Source of the DNA: Russula earlei
Lineage: Eukaryota > Basidiomycota > Agaricomycetes > Russulales > Russulaceae
Direction of reading: 5' to 3'
DNA length: 21,292 nucleotides
Assembly: GCA_025769875.1 (NCBI GenBank)
Contig: JAGFNK010000807.1
Span: 1-21,292, forward strand
Shown piece after piece: positions 1 through 9,278 of the stretch (position 1 is the first letter of the stretch; each line of letters starts with the position of its first letter). Both the position numbers and the translations under genes were made by a program. Under the pieces are notes generated by a model. That model was given only the letters and a program-made list of their open reading frames with translations, searched no databases and had not been told where the DNA came from.

Positions 1-1
1 T

Positions 2-214
2 TCATCTCACGTGGATCAATAGTGCATTGATATATGGCTTCTTCAGCGGGCGACTCAAGCCACCCACATCGATGCTGCGCTTGACACATAACTCCTGTAG
101 TACAGGAATACTGTATCATTTGAGGGTCTTCTCCGTCCAATCATGTTGCCAAAGAGCACGCTTGGCATGGTTGATCATATACATTGATAAAACCTCATGG
201 TAAGTATGGACCTT
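2..214 (-). pseudogene. Weak SAP-like protein fragment
   Basis: A minus-strand reading frame of about 70 codons, interrupted by one TGA at 116-118, ending in a TGA at 2-4. Upstream it is closed by TAA codons. The second half reads YSIPVLQELCVKRSIDVGG and then a basic stretch followed by a Leu-rich end. That spacing (hydrophobic x2 Leu x2 Leu-Cys, then Ile-Asp-Val-Gly, then basic residues and a final amphipathic helix) resembles the SAP helix-turn-helix DNA-binding motif. The stop could be a C-to-T change of CGA. It may be a piece of a transposon-associated or host protein; the match is by eye and weak. The window edge is 1 bp from the stop, so nothing is cut off at that end. Confidence 0.25.
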
Positions 215-978
215 TTATTATGCAGTCTGACGCTCAGACCCACTAATGATCTCACCTCTAAGCGTAAGGGACCGCCCTATAGGCGCCCATGGCGAGAACA
301 ATTATCCCCAAAGTTAGTGCTGCTCTCATGAACATGCGTGCTGGGTGATACCCTTCTCTCCTCAACAGTGCTGCAAAATGGCACTGTGTTCTATGCTTTT
401 GAGAAGTGCACGTAAGAATGTCTTCTATCTCTTCCCAAAAATGCTAACTGTTGGTCACTCATCATCATGCTTGTTGGCGATAACAATTATCCTCATCGTG
501 TGATAATGACTCGTTTCTCCCTAACCAATTACAATGAGCTGCCGATGTATATGCATATGCGTCTTGATCTCCCGAATATACAGTTTGAGCCCACAATAGT
601 ACCTGCACCTTCTCAAGGTATTTAAATCCATGGAGACCATGACAGTGACAATCGCCTCTGTATCACAACAACCCAACCACAAGCATGGTATTGAACTCTT
701 CATTGCTTAATCCCCTTCACCATTCAACTGCAGTCAAACAACGAGGGAATACTGTGTCACCAACATCACCACCACACAATTGCAAATGTCACCTGGTGAG
801 CCTCTGTGCCAATGCATATCTCTGACTGTCCTCTGCTCATAAACCCAACAGTTGGAGCACCCACCAGACAGAAATGAGTGGAAACGGGACTTTTGCTCAT
901 CAATCGATTGTAATCATTGGAAGGCAGTTAAGAGATGCTGAGTACAGCAGCATCAAACACACCTTGTATGCTGACCAT
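215..978. other. Unassigned stretch, no gene recognised
   Basis: No convincing coding region on either strand. The short open frames here lack recognisable motifs. This is where the rest of the copia RT/RNase H and the 3' LTR would lie if that element were complete. I could not recognise RNase H motifs, a YVDD box or an LTR copy. Confidence 0.5.
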
Positions 979-3684
979 TCATGCAAATTTCCATTCCGTA
1001 ACAACTTTTGTAGTGCACAGGGATCCAGGACATGCCTGTCGAACTACTTCTTATGATTTCCACCCATCTGGACAATGATGATCTTCGAACATTGGTACTT
1101 GCTTCACGATCCATAGGTCGATCGCTCTTACCAATGACATGGCTTCCCGAAACATAGCTGGAGTGATCGCTTCTGCTGTCACTAACCGTGCCATATGCGA
1201 TAGGTGCCCCCCCGCATCTGTGTTAGTAGTAACAAATCTAGGATTAGGATGCGGATTAGACCAAAGATGTCTAGGTGAGGGTGGACGCAGTGGACCAAAG
1301 GACGGTCCTGGTAAGGCCAAGTGAGGCTGGCGCAGACAAACTTGGCACACAGGCTGAACGTGGCATGGCAGAGTGTGTGGAACAGGCTGAGTGGGAGGGG
1401 TAAGGTAAAGTGAATTTGGTGTATTGGGATTTAGTGGGGTTTCCGGAGGTGCGGGACTAGGTGCGTGTGCTTCCGGTTGATATGGATAAGGGACAGTGAG
1501 TATCTCCGGTCCTAAAGGGACCAAGGATTGCGCTGGAGGAGGAGTGACACTAGCATCTCCCCTGGCTGGTAGTATGCGCTCATTGAAGATGACATCGCGC
1601 AATAAAAATAACTTTTGGGTAGACTGATTCCAGAGTCGATAACCCTTAGACCCAGACTCATACCCAATGAAGATCATCTCAACTGATCTTGGATTGAGCT
1701 TCTTCTGTTTGTTGGAAGGCATGTGTACATACGCCTTACATCTGAAGACGCAGAAATAGAAGACATCTGGAATGTGACCATCCATCCATAATGTATGAGG
1801 TGTGTGCCAATTAAGAATGTGAGTAGGAGTCCAATTGTGAATGTGAACAGCTGCATCAGTAGCAAGCTCCCAGAACCCAAGACTGAGACCAGCAGCATGA
1901 ATCATGGCACGCATCTTATCTTCAAGGGTTTGGTTCCATCGCTCAGCAACTCCATTCTGTTGTGGTGAACCTGGTATTGTTAATCTGTGTTCGATCCCCC
2001 GTTGATCTAAGACCGATCTGAGTGCACCTGACAAGTACTCCCCTCCACGATCTGAGTGCAATGCTTTGATTTTATTGCGAGTCTGATTTTCCGACCATGC
2101 AAGATATTTCTTAAATGCATTGGCACACTGATGCTTAGATTTGAGGAAGTACACTACTCCATAGCGAGAGTAGTCATCAATGAACATTGCCCAATAGCTG
2201 GTGCCTCAGATAGACCAGACCTGCATCGGACCGGCTAAGTCAGTATGGATTATTTGTAGCCAATGATCCGATCGCTTAGGGGAGGCAGAGAAAGGTAGTC
2301 GCATCTGTTTGCCAAGTTCACATCCCTGGCAAGGGGAGTGATCGTGATCCTTGGGGTTAAGCAAGATTCCATTAATGGAATTGCTGTGAGTGATTAACAT
2401 GCGGTGGGACATATGTCCCATGCGCTGATGCCAGATGTGGAGTGGTAATACACCTGATTGCATGTGGAGAGCTGGAGATGAGAAATCAATGTAGAATAGA
2501 TTGTGCTCCAGGTATCCTTGTGCGATCTTCCGATCTTTGATGTAGATTTGACACTCCTTTTGAGTAAATGTGATGTGTCCCCCCTTCTGGAGCAGTGTGC
2601 TGACTGAGAAGTAATGTGCGTCAGCCTCCAGAACATGCATAACATCTGTGAGGGTCAATTGAATATCTCCATTTCCTCCGGGTGGTAGGACGAACACTGA
2701 ACTGGTCCTGATCTGCTTGATGATTGCGTGACCTCCAATATTGACTGACCCAGAGGCCGGAGTGTAGGTGACAAAGTCAGTGTAGAGTGGACTAATATGA
2801 TGGGTTGCTCCAGAGTCAATCATCCAGCGGGATCTAGCTGCCATGTAAAGGGAAATTTGAATCTCATTTTCATCATTTGAGACCTCCGTAATAGTAGCAC
2901 TAGTCTCTACTATGTGTGCATTGACCTTTCTGTTAGTTCCTGTGCTGGTCTCTGACTCTTTCTTCACCTTCTCCTCCTCATCCTTTTTCTTCTTTCTGCA
3001 CTCCAGAGACTTGTGTCCAAGTTTCTGACAATAATAGCATTTTATTTTGGGCTTGTCTTTGTCCTTTTTGACTGGAGTGACTTTGTAAAGAGACATGGAG
3101 GAACCAGCCCGGCAACTTTCCTCATTGAGAATCTGATCTTGGATCATCTGGGGATTAAGATCGGTGGGATCGCCACTGGCTAAGATAGTTTGAGCTAGAC
3201 CCAAGTAAGCTTCGGGTAAAGCTCAGAGAATGATAAGACTTTAGAGGCCATTGGGAATGATGTATTTGTTGTTTTGGAGATTGATTTGTGCATCATTTAG
3301 TTTCTATAGCTGCAGGATCATCGGACTTGTGTCATCCAAGGATGTAGCAGAGAGTGCAGTCCATGTGTTGAATGTGGACATAGATATGACGCTGCTGCTG
3401 ATGCGTTTGAGTTCGTCCCACTTGAGTTTGCAAGTACTGAATTTGGCATCACTTATTCAGACTGGTATGTCTGGCTGAATGTAAAGATAAAAGACGCCTT
3501 CTAGTGCCAATTCTTCAGCATCCCAGTTGGCATTGCCAGAAGGTTTGGTGTCATTTAAGTGATGATTGAAGCCATTCACTTTGGTGATAGCTTCAAAGTG
3601 CTTTGACCAAAGTGGCCAATTAGCTGTGCCCAAGATCTCCATTGAGATCCCGGCGGGTTGCATAAAGATGGGGGGGAGTGTCAT
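979..3684 (-). pseudogene. Decayed Ty1/copia gag-protease-integrase polyprotein, truncated at RT
   Basis: One continuous minus-strand frame runs from the ATG at 3684 to about 979, broken by in-frame stops at 3457 (TGA), 3304 (TAG), 3241 (TAA), 3223 (TGA), 2206 (TGA), 1051 (TAA) and 979 (TGA). Order of parts: Gag N-terminus; zinc knuckle CYYCQKLGHKSLEC near 2998-3039; aspartic protease core WMIDSGATHH near 2800-2826; integrase zinc finger (HQRMGH ... CQGC); integrase catalytic core with Asp in HTDLAGP, Asp in LHSDRGGEY and Glu in NGVAERWNQ; then a Pro-rich linker. This gag-pr-int order defines Ty1/copia. After about 1110 similarity fades; KVVTEWKFA near 982-1009 may be the first RT residues, but the YVDD box and RNase H are absent. 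Upstream lie a 227-bp leader, the primer-binding site and the 5' LTR. The element is dead: several stops and no RT. Confidence 0.9.
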
Positions 3685-3911
3685 TTGGAAATGTTAGGTA
3701 ATAGGGAGAATTGCCAATCAGGACCAGCGGAGCAATTATAGCCAGATCAATTAGAGATCAAATCAGTATCTTTGACATGTGATGTAACTGCATGCGTGTC
3801 AATCCTTTGGCTCCAGGGACCAAGGGAGTAAGATGTCGTCTGATAACAGAGGTTTGTGAGGAAGGGAGGTGTTATAGGAATAAACATGTGTGGTGATCTC
3901 AGATATGGGCA

Positions 3912-3923
3912 GGGCCCATAACC
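3912..3923 (-). other. Copia primer-binding site (half initiator-tRNA type)
   Basis: On the minus strand GGTTATGGGCCC follows directly after the LTR end TTCAACA. It is complementary to GGGCCCATAACC, the anticodon-arm sequence of eukaryotic initiator tRNA-Met (the loop carries CAU). Copia-type elements are known to prime from an internally cleaved half of this tRNA rather than from its 3' end. Its position immediately inside the LTR fixes the LTR boundary. Confidence 0.85.
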
Positions 3924-4402
3924 TGTTGAAAATGCGCAGTGCGTGTGATTAGATAGCAGCAGATGATAAGATCGCAGGCAGATCTATCAGACAATAATTC
4001 AGTTTAGTTGATACAAAACTGATATAAATAATGTACCTATCAGACAATAGCTACAACATGTTATCAGTACAGAGCAATAAGATATCATAGACTAAGTACT
4101 CACTTCAGTTTAGTTGATACAAAACTGAAGTGATCTACATGCTTTGTGGCATTCTTAAGTACCTCAGACTGCCACTAAGTGCAGTGCAGCTAACTACCAT
4201 TATGGATCACTAAGTATGTCCAAGGATCAGTGGTAACTAGCTACCGATTGTCCGAAATCATCTAATCAATGTCTCTAACGTGTGCTGCAGCATATGAGCT
4301 GAAGCTGGTAATGCCCGGTCCGGGTGATCCGACATGTCAACGCATCAGAGTTGTGATTGCATCACAACGCACCTGGGGCTCAGGCCAGTGCTGATCTCAA
4401 CA
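3924..4402 (-). repeat. Copia 5' LTR (479 bp), inserted in a Helitron gene
   Basis: Minus-strand LTR with terminal inverted ends TGTTGA ... TCAACA. The inner end abuts the primer-binding site; the outer end abuts Helitron coding sequence at 4403. A second, diverged copy of the same LTR family lies at 10396-10847 on the plus strand, with matching blocks in the same order. The LTR carries two hairpins (3998-4022 and 4104-4128) sharing an identical 25-nt core, the second with a full CACTTCAGTTT / AAACTGAAGTG stem, and repeated copies of TGTCTGATAG next to them. No matching 3' LTR or target duplication partner is visible at the other end of the element. Confidence 0.85.
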
Positions 4403-6020
4403 GATGTCCTGTGAGTGCTTGAGCTCATCCCCATCACCTGGAATAATGACAGCAATCTCATTGATGGCAGCATCAGGGGAATTATAGCAATGCCTATCAC
4501 ATGCAGCATCAGAGTGAAGTGAGAGTGTGCAGTTTTGCTCCCTGGGAAGGTGGCATGTCAACTCATAAGCCTGCCTGAACTTCAGGACTGCAGCATGAGA
4601 GCAATATAGCATGTCCTGAAGAGTTTGCATAGTGTTTTGATTGAGGGCAGAGTTGGAGGGATGAGCCATGCGCACATTAAGGGCCATGTCAGGGTCATAA
4701 ATGTAGAGCTGTGCATATGAAGGGGCAAAATCAGGCCTGTGTTGTGGCAAAAGAGACCCAATTCTGTGAATGAGCTCCCCATGCAGCTTAAAGACCCAAG
4801 GCCCTTGTCCTCCTTGATTCAAAGAGTGATCCAGCTGCCTTCCCACTGAGGTAAAGGCCAAGGCATTGTTGTAGGAGTGAATATGAAGGCAAAACTGTTT
4901 GGAAGTAGGATCTTGGCCAGTGAGGAGGTCATACAGCTCTGGGGGACATGGGTGAAGAGGAGGAAGAGCAACCTTGCCACTGAAGCAGCACATGCCAAAG
5001 ATGGGATTTGTCCTGGATGAGTGGGCAAGGTGCTCATCTAGCCAATGCAGTGCATGGCAGGAAGGGCATTCAATGTTCATGCTTTGAAGGTCATGAATAG
5101 CCCATGTGGGATCAAAAGGACAACATGCAATTGGCAAGGGGTGAGGAGGTGGCAGCATAACTTGGCCAATGTCAAGATGCTACAATAGTTTTTTTTTAAG
5201 CATCTTTTTCTCAAATTAAATTTTTGAAACTTACTGGCAAGGGATCTTCAGGGTAAACATGAGGATAAGGATAAGGGTGAGGGGATGGGGCAGGAGATGG
5301 AGCAGGAGCAGGAGCAGGAGGGAGAGGGAGAGCAGGAATAGGAATAGAAGCTTGATTGATAGGAAATCTTGACATTGAAGAGCTAGGAGGCATCAGGTCC
5401 ATTAAATAACTCTATAGTAATGAAAGTTAATCAAGGTGGACCATAAATATATTTTGAAAAAAACATACAGAAGGAGGGAAAGGATGGCCTCTTTTCTGTG
5501 GAGGAGGAGGCAGTGTAGCAAGCTGAGCAGCCAAGTCAGCAGGCAAATGATGGTACTGCCTATTGGGATATGAAAGAGGAAAAGGAGGGTTAGTAGAAAG
5601 ATCAGGAGCAACCACAGTGGCAGAGCCAGTTGCATAGACAGAGACAGAAGCAGCAGCAGAGCTTGAGCCAGAGCCAGAGCCAGAGCCAGAGGCAACCAAA
5701 GTTGACCTTGTGAAAGCCTGCAAGTTGTGTTTATTACACATGTCCACATTCAGATGGAGTTAACTTACAGGAGCAGGGGAAAGGTCAGAAGTCAGAGGAG
5801 TCCAAGCATGATGCTGTGGAGGAGCAGGCATTGGTGGAAGGGCAGCCAATTGGGCAGCCAATTGGTCTGGGAAGTGATGATATATTTGTCCTGGAAATTC
5901 AACAGGTTGTCTGGCAGGAGTCCTCTGCCCTTCAGGACTGCCCAAGACACCACAGGTATGCTGCAGTGGAGGTGCAGAAGTGTGAGATTGTTGAGGAGAT
6001 GTGGGAGGAGTGTGAGACAT
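4403..6020 (-). pseudogene. Helitron transposase, N-terminal part (4 exons), interrupted by copia LTR
   Basis: Minus strand, ATG at 6020. Exons 5769-6020, 5469-5717, 5235-5411 and 5179 onward; introns of 51, 57 and 55 bp with GTAAGT/GTATGT donors and TGCAG/TATAG/TGTAG acceptors, all phase 0. Exons 1-3 encode Pro/Ala/Ser-rich sequence. Exon 4 encodes a Cys-rich start (CPSCHALHWLDE), then FGMCCFSGKVALPPLHPCP, YNNALAFTSVG, FKLHGELIHRIGSLLP, YAQLYIYDP and PGDGDE. These are the signatures of the region before the Helitron-like N-terminal domain in fungal and plant Helitron Rep/helicase proteins. The frame runs into the copia LTR at 4402, whose TGTTGA end supplies the stop at 4397. The HUH Rep and helicase domains are missing from the window. 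About 486 residues remain of a protein usually well over 1,000. Family call is strong; the exon model is inferred from splice signals and restored frame. Confidence 0.82.
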
Positions 6021-6149
6021 GGTTTGGGACTAATGAATAAAAGGGAATGTGAAGAACATGTTCAAAAAATAGCCAGCTGCCAAAGAGGGGAGGCACTCAC
6101 TTTTCAGATAGAGGTTTGTTTGAGAGTTCAGCAGGGAAGGGTTGATGGT
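6021..6149. other. Leader of the Helitron gene, up to a solo LTR
   Basis: 129 bp between the Helitron ATG and the solo LTR starting at 6150. The ATG has a CCCAAACC context. No TATA box is visible here, so the original promoter and the Helitron 5' terminus are probably beyond the LTR insertion or destroyed by it. Confidence 0.4.
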
Positions 6150-6984
6150 TGTCAAGACTCACTGTTGAACAATCCAGTTCAAGAGCGAGGGGCTAGTTCA
6201 GAGATGAGTCAATAGACTTCTAGGATGGCATGGGCTAGAAGCAAAGTCCAGAGTAGGAACAAATACCAGAGGGGTACCGTTACTGTGAGAGTCGAGCAGT
6301 CATGCAGAGAGGAGGCCAGGATAGTCACAAGGGGACGGTCCTTCAAGGAGTATCCCAGGGATGGAGAGTGCCATAAACAAATGGACAGTCTGAGGACTGT
6401 CCGCTACTTTATTGAGCGCTTATACTTATATACTACAAGAGAACTGCTAAATAGGGAACAAGTCATAACGTTGTTATCAAGCACAATAGAGTGATGAGTA
6501 AGAAGTTGGAGTGTGCTTACTGAGCATGCTCAGTCATGCTCAGTAAGCTGCTGAGTAAGAAGGCTTCTCTTGATGAGTAAGAGCTTTCACTGTTCATGTG
6601 TTCACTGCTTTAGTGCATGTGCGAGCACCTGATTCATTTTCTGTTAGTTACTTTAGGGCCGGTCATTGGAGGACTTGTAGTTTGGTTAGGGAATAGTGCT
6701 ATCTTATAAGGCCCTTATATAGTTCTATTAGGGTCTTTAGAGTCGACCCTAATACTTCTATTAAGGTCCTTAGTATTGCCTTATAGTTCATTCTATAGTT
6801 ATTAGAGTTGGTCTAATAACGTGTTGTAGAGTCTTTGATACTAGGTTAGTACCTATTGTAGAGCACCTAGAGTCGTCATAAAGGGTCCCTAGGAAGGCCC
6901 TAATGCTGTCTTTTATTGCTAGAAGGGTTGCCCTTAAGTGGGGCTTGCTGTATGTCGATTGTGCCAAGAATTGCTCGCGTGACA
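6150..6984 (-). repeat. Solo LTR of a Ty3/gypsy-family element (about 835 bp)
   Basis: Ends are TGTCA ... TGACA read on the minus strand (start TGTCACGCGAGC, end TCTTGACA). A minus-strand TATA box (TATATAAG) lies at 6425-6432. Downstream of it a block containing ATGGACAGTCTGA on the plus strand is shared with the gypsy 3' LTR at 13975-14616, as is the end TCTTGACA. The U3 part holds TGAGTAA motifs at 6495, 6552 and 6574, a 13-bp-stem hairpin at 6516-6547, and degenerate 33-35-bp repeats beginning at 6723, 6756 and 6791. Flanks atggt and atgcg are only partly alike, so a target duplication is not proven. No internal element sequence adjoins either end. Confidence 0.7.
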
Positions 6985-8525
6985 ATGCGCGCGCGATATT
7001 GTGGACACCTCTACTCACCCCTTTTGCTTGTGTGAACAGGGTGACACCATAGAGGCTGGGTTTCCTCCTATAAGGAAGGGTCCTTCAAGGGCCCTCTCCG
7101 GAGAATGGTTCATGACAATGGTGGGAGGCAAGGCAAGGACAACGCATGCACACAGTCCTGGTGAGGCCCCCAATTGTGTTCAAGCCCCTGAGCCCCTGAG
7201 TCCCACACTCAACCCACTCTTCTCTGCCCACTCATTTCAGCCCTCCTTGTTCTCAACAGTGTTAAGTCCCCTTTCATTGAGTCTGATTTTTGTGAAGTGC
7301 TTTGTGACCCATCTCTATACAGCACTTTCATATCTATGTCTTCCACTGAGAGCACACTGCTCACAACCCCATCTGCCACTTTCACACCCTTGCCCCATTC
7401 TCAGTCAGAATCTCCATCCCTCAACCAATGTGGTCATGCCGTTGCTATGAGATGAGGTTGGAAAGGGAGACTTAAGGGGTTGACACCCCAAGAGGGTCAT
7501 CACCATGCTCCTCAGGAAAAATAAGGTCATATGGAACTGGCAAGTCACAGACAGAGATTTGAAAGAAAAAAGAAACATGCACATCAAGGTGAAAACCACA
7601 CCATGTGTGGGGAAAACACATATCAACATGCCAGTGGGTTGACCGTGGGTGCCCACAGCACTTGTGTCCCACATTATGAGACATCCTGCATGCTGTCACA
7701 TTTTGCGGTAAAGGGTGGGAGACAAATGCACCACCTCCGAGTGGGATGCATGCCCACAGCTTAACAGGCAAACATTGCACATGTGTGAAGCCATGTATGT
7801 CTTGCCATCTGAGTATCGAGTGTGGGGATTGGGCACATGAATGGCCACATACATGTGCACAGAGCAACCTAGACATGAGCCATGGTGGAGAGCTATGTGG
7901 CACAAATGGCCATCCTGCGGCAGATGAGAGGTGAGAGTGAACATGCAAACATTAAAACTGAGAATGCACCTGTCATGCCAGATTCCTCAAATGCATCAAC
8001 GAAGGGGCCTGGTCATCAATGTGAGGAAGAGAGGGGAATGTGGGCCCAGGCAATGAGAAGCAAAGGAAAGGGGAAAAAAAGAGAACAGGTCAGAGATGAC
8101 AGAAAAGAGAACAAATGGGCCATTTCACTGAGGGAAGGAAGAGGGATAAGAGAATGAGAGAACTGTGGTGCTAGACTGTTGTCACTTTTTTTTTTTCAGA
8201 AAAGGCGCATGGTTGTGGTCATTGCCATCTTGTTGTGGTTGCCACTGTGAGAGTTATACAACATCGTAAAAAGGGGGGCTGTTGCTGTAAGGAGATGTCA
8301 GAAAGAGCAAGTAAAAAGGGAAATAAGAAAAAAAAGGGGGGGGCACACTGGGTTCATGTTTGAAGGACGACGCATGCTTGTCAAGCATGAAAAATCCCTC
8401 CACACTGAAAGATGCATGTTGTTGTGCACAATGTGAGGCAGACCTTCACAGCTGTATCAGCACCATGGTCCTACCAATGCAGATATGCTTGAGTCAAGCA
8501 AGCAATACTCGTGGAGGGGAAGGAG
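6985..8525. other. Unassigned CpG-poor stretch, no gene recognised
   Basis: Open frames exist on both strands but their translations are Cys/His- and Met-rich without known motifs, as expected of sequence full of CA and TG dinucleotides. A hand count over 7501-8100 finds about 6 CpG. There are homopolymer runs at about 8187-8198 (T) and 8329-8343 (A then G). I see no transposon ends here; it may be an old element too decayed to identify. Confidence 0.5.
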
Positions 8526-9034
8526 TGTTAGATCCTTCTGGAGTATGGCAATAAGATGAGAGGGGCTCTGCAGACGGGGTAGGAGTCAACTGTTTGGGAT
8601 TGGCAAACTAAGTTGAGCTTAGGGCTCAACTGTTACAACTGGGGGCTTTATATAGCCCTACAGGGATGAGGTTCATGCTACTGTAGTACTGGTTGGTCCT
8701 ATAGAAGCAAAATGCGGCTCATAGAAGCGAGGTTGCTTCTATGTAAACGATCTCGGTGCTGGAAGCATTAAGTGCTTCCTTAGTAGCAATCTCGGTGTCA
8801 TAAGTACTTTCCTAATCAAAGAAGCGATGTACATGGCGGTACAGGAACATCTGGGACAGAAGCAATGCTACTCATTGCTTTTTCGATACATATTCAGAAA
8901 GATACGATCAACATGTTCCGAACGCAATATCAATGAACATAAACAATCAAGATCTGATGCACACATGATGCAAATGGTGCAGTCCATAGTTCAGGTGTTC
9001 TGGCATCTTCCGGACCCCAAACCACTCGGTAACA
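8526..9034 (-). repeat. Second solo LTR, unrelated family (about 509 bp)
   Basis: Bounded by TGTTAGATCC and CGGTAACA, giving TGTTA/TAACA inverted ends. A perfect minus-strand TATA box (CTATATAAAG) lies at 8646-8655 and is followed by GCCCCC, the usual core of agaricomycete LTR promoters, so transcription would run on the minus strand. The U3 side (8656-9034) has repeated AGAAGC / GCTTCT motifs. Flanking 5-mers aggag and ggaag do not match exactly. No coding sequence adjoins it. The call rests on end structure and promoter, not on a second copy. Confidence 0.55.
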
Positions 9035-9057
9035 GGAAGACCGAACGCACACCAATT

Positions 9058-9278
9058 AGACTGCTCTTGAATGTGTTGAATGTGATGATGGTGGCATTTT
9101 CAGGGGAGGTCAGAAGGATGGCAGTGCATGGGGGAGAGAGAGTAAGGCAGGAGTGGGGTAGAGGACATTGGGAGGAGGGAGAGGAGGGAGGAGCTTGGAT
9201 ACGCTACACCATTGTCATTGCACAACCCCTATTTGCAGGCTCAAAAACAAATTTTTCACCGCATGCCAGGTCCACAAA
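9058..9278. repeat. Tandem duplication, copy 1 (about 221 bp)
   Basis: Begins AGACTGCTCTTGAATGTG and ends near GCCAGGTCCACAAA. The same sequence restarts immediately at 9279. This copy is uninterrupted and so preserves the empty site (GACATTGGG at about 9165-9173) of the MITE found in copy 2. The two copies differ mainly by C/T and G/A changes, several at CpG positions. Confidence 0.85.

Noticed and set aside
874..1056. Plus-strand 60-codon ORF
   Set aside because: Antisense to the end of the copia frame; composition and lack of motifs indicate a shadow ORF.
6145..6989. ATG as target duplication of the solo LTR (atggt / atgcg)
   Set aside because: Only three of five bases agree in order; not enough to claim a duplication.
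7001..7450. Plus-strand 149-codon ORF
   Set aside because: Ser/Pro/Leu-rich translation of a C/T-rich tract, no motif, no splice or promoter support.
7472..7948. Minus-strand 158-codon ORF rich in Cys and His
   Set aside because: Cys/His arise from CA/TG-rich, CpG-depleted DNA; spacing does not form a repeated zinc-finger pattern and the plus strand is equally open.
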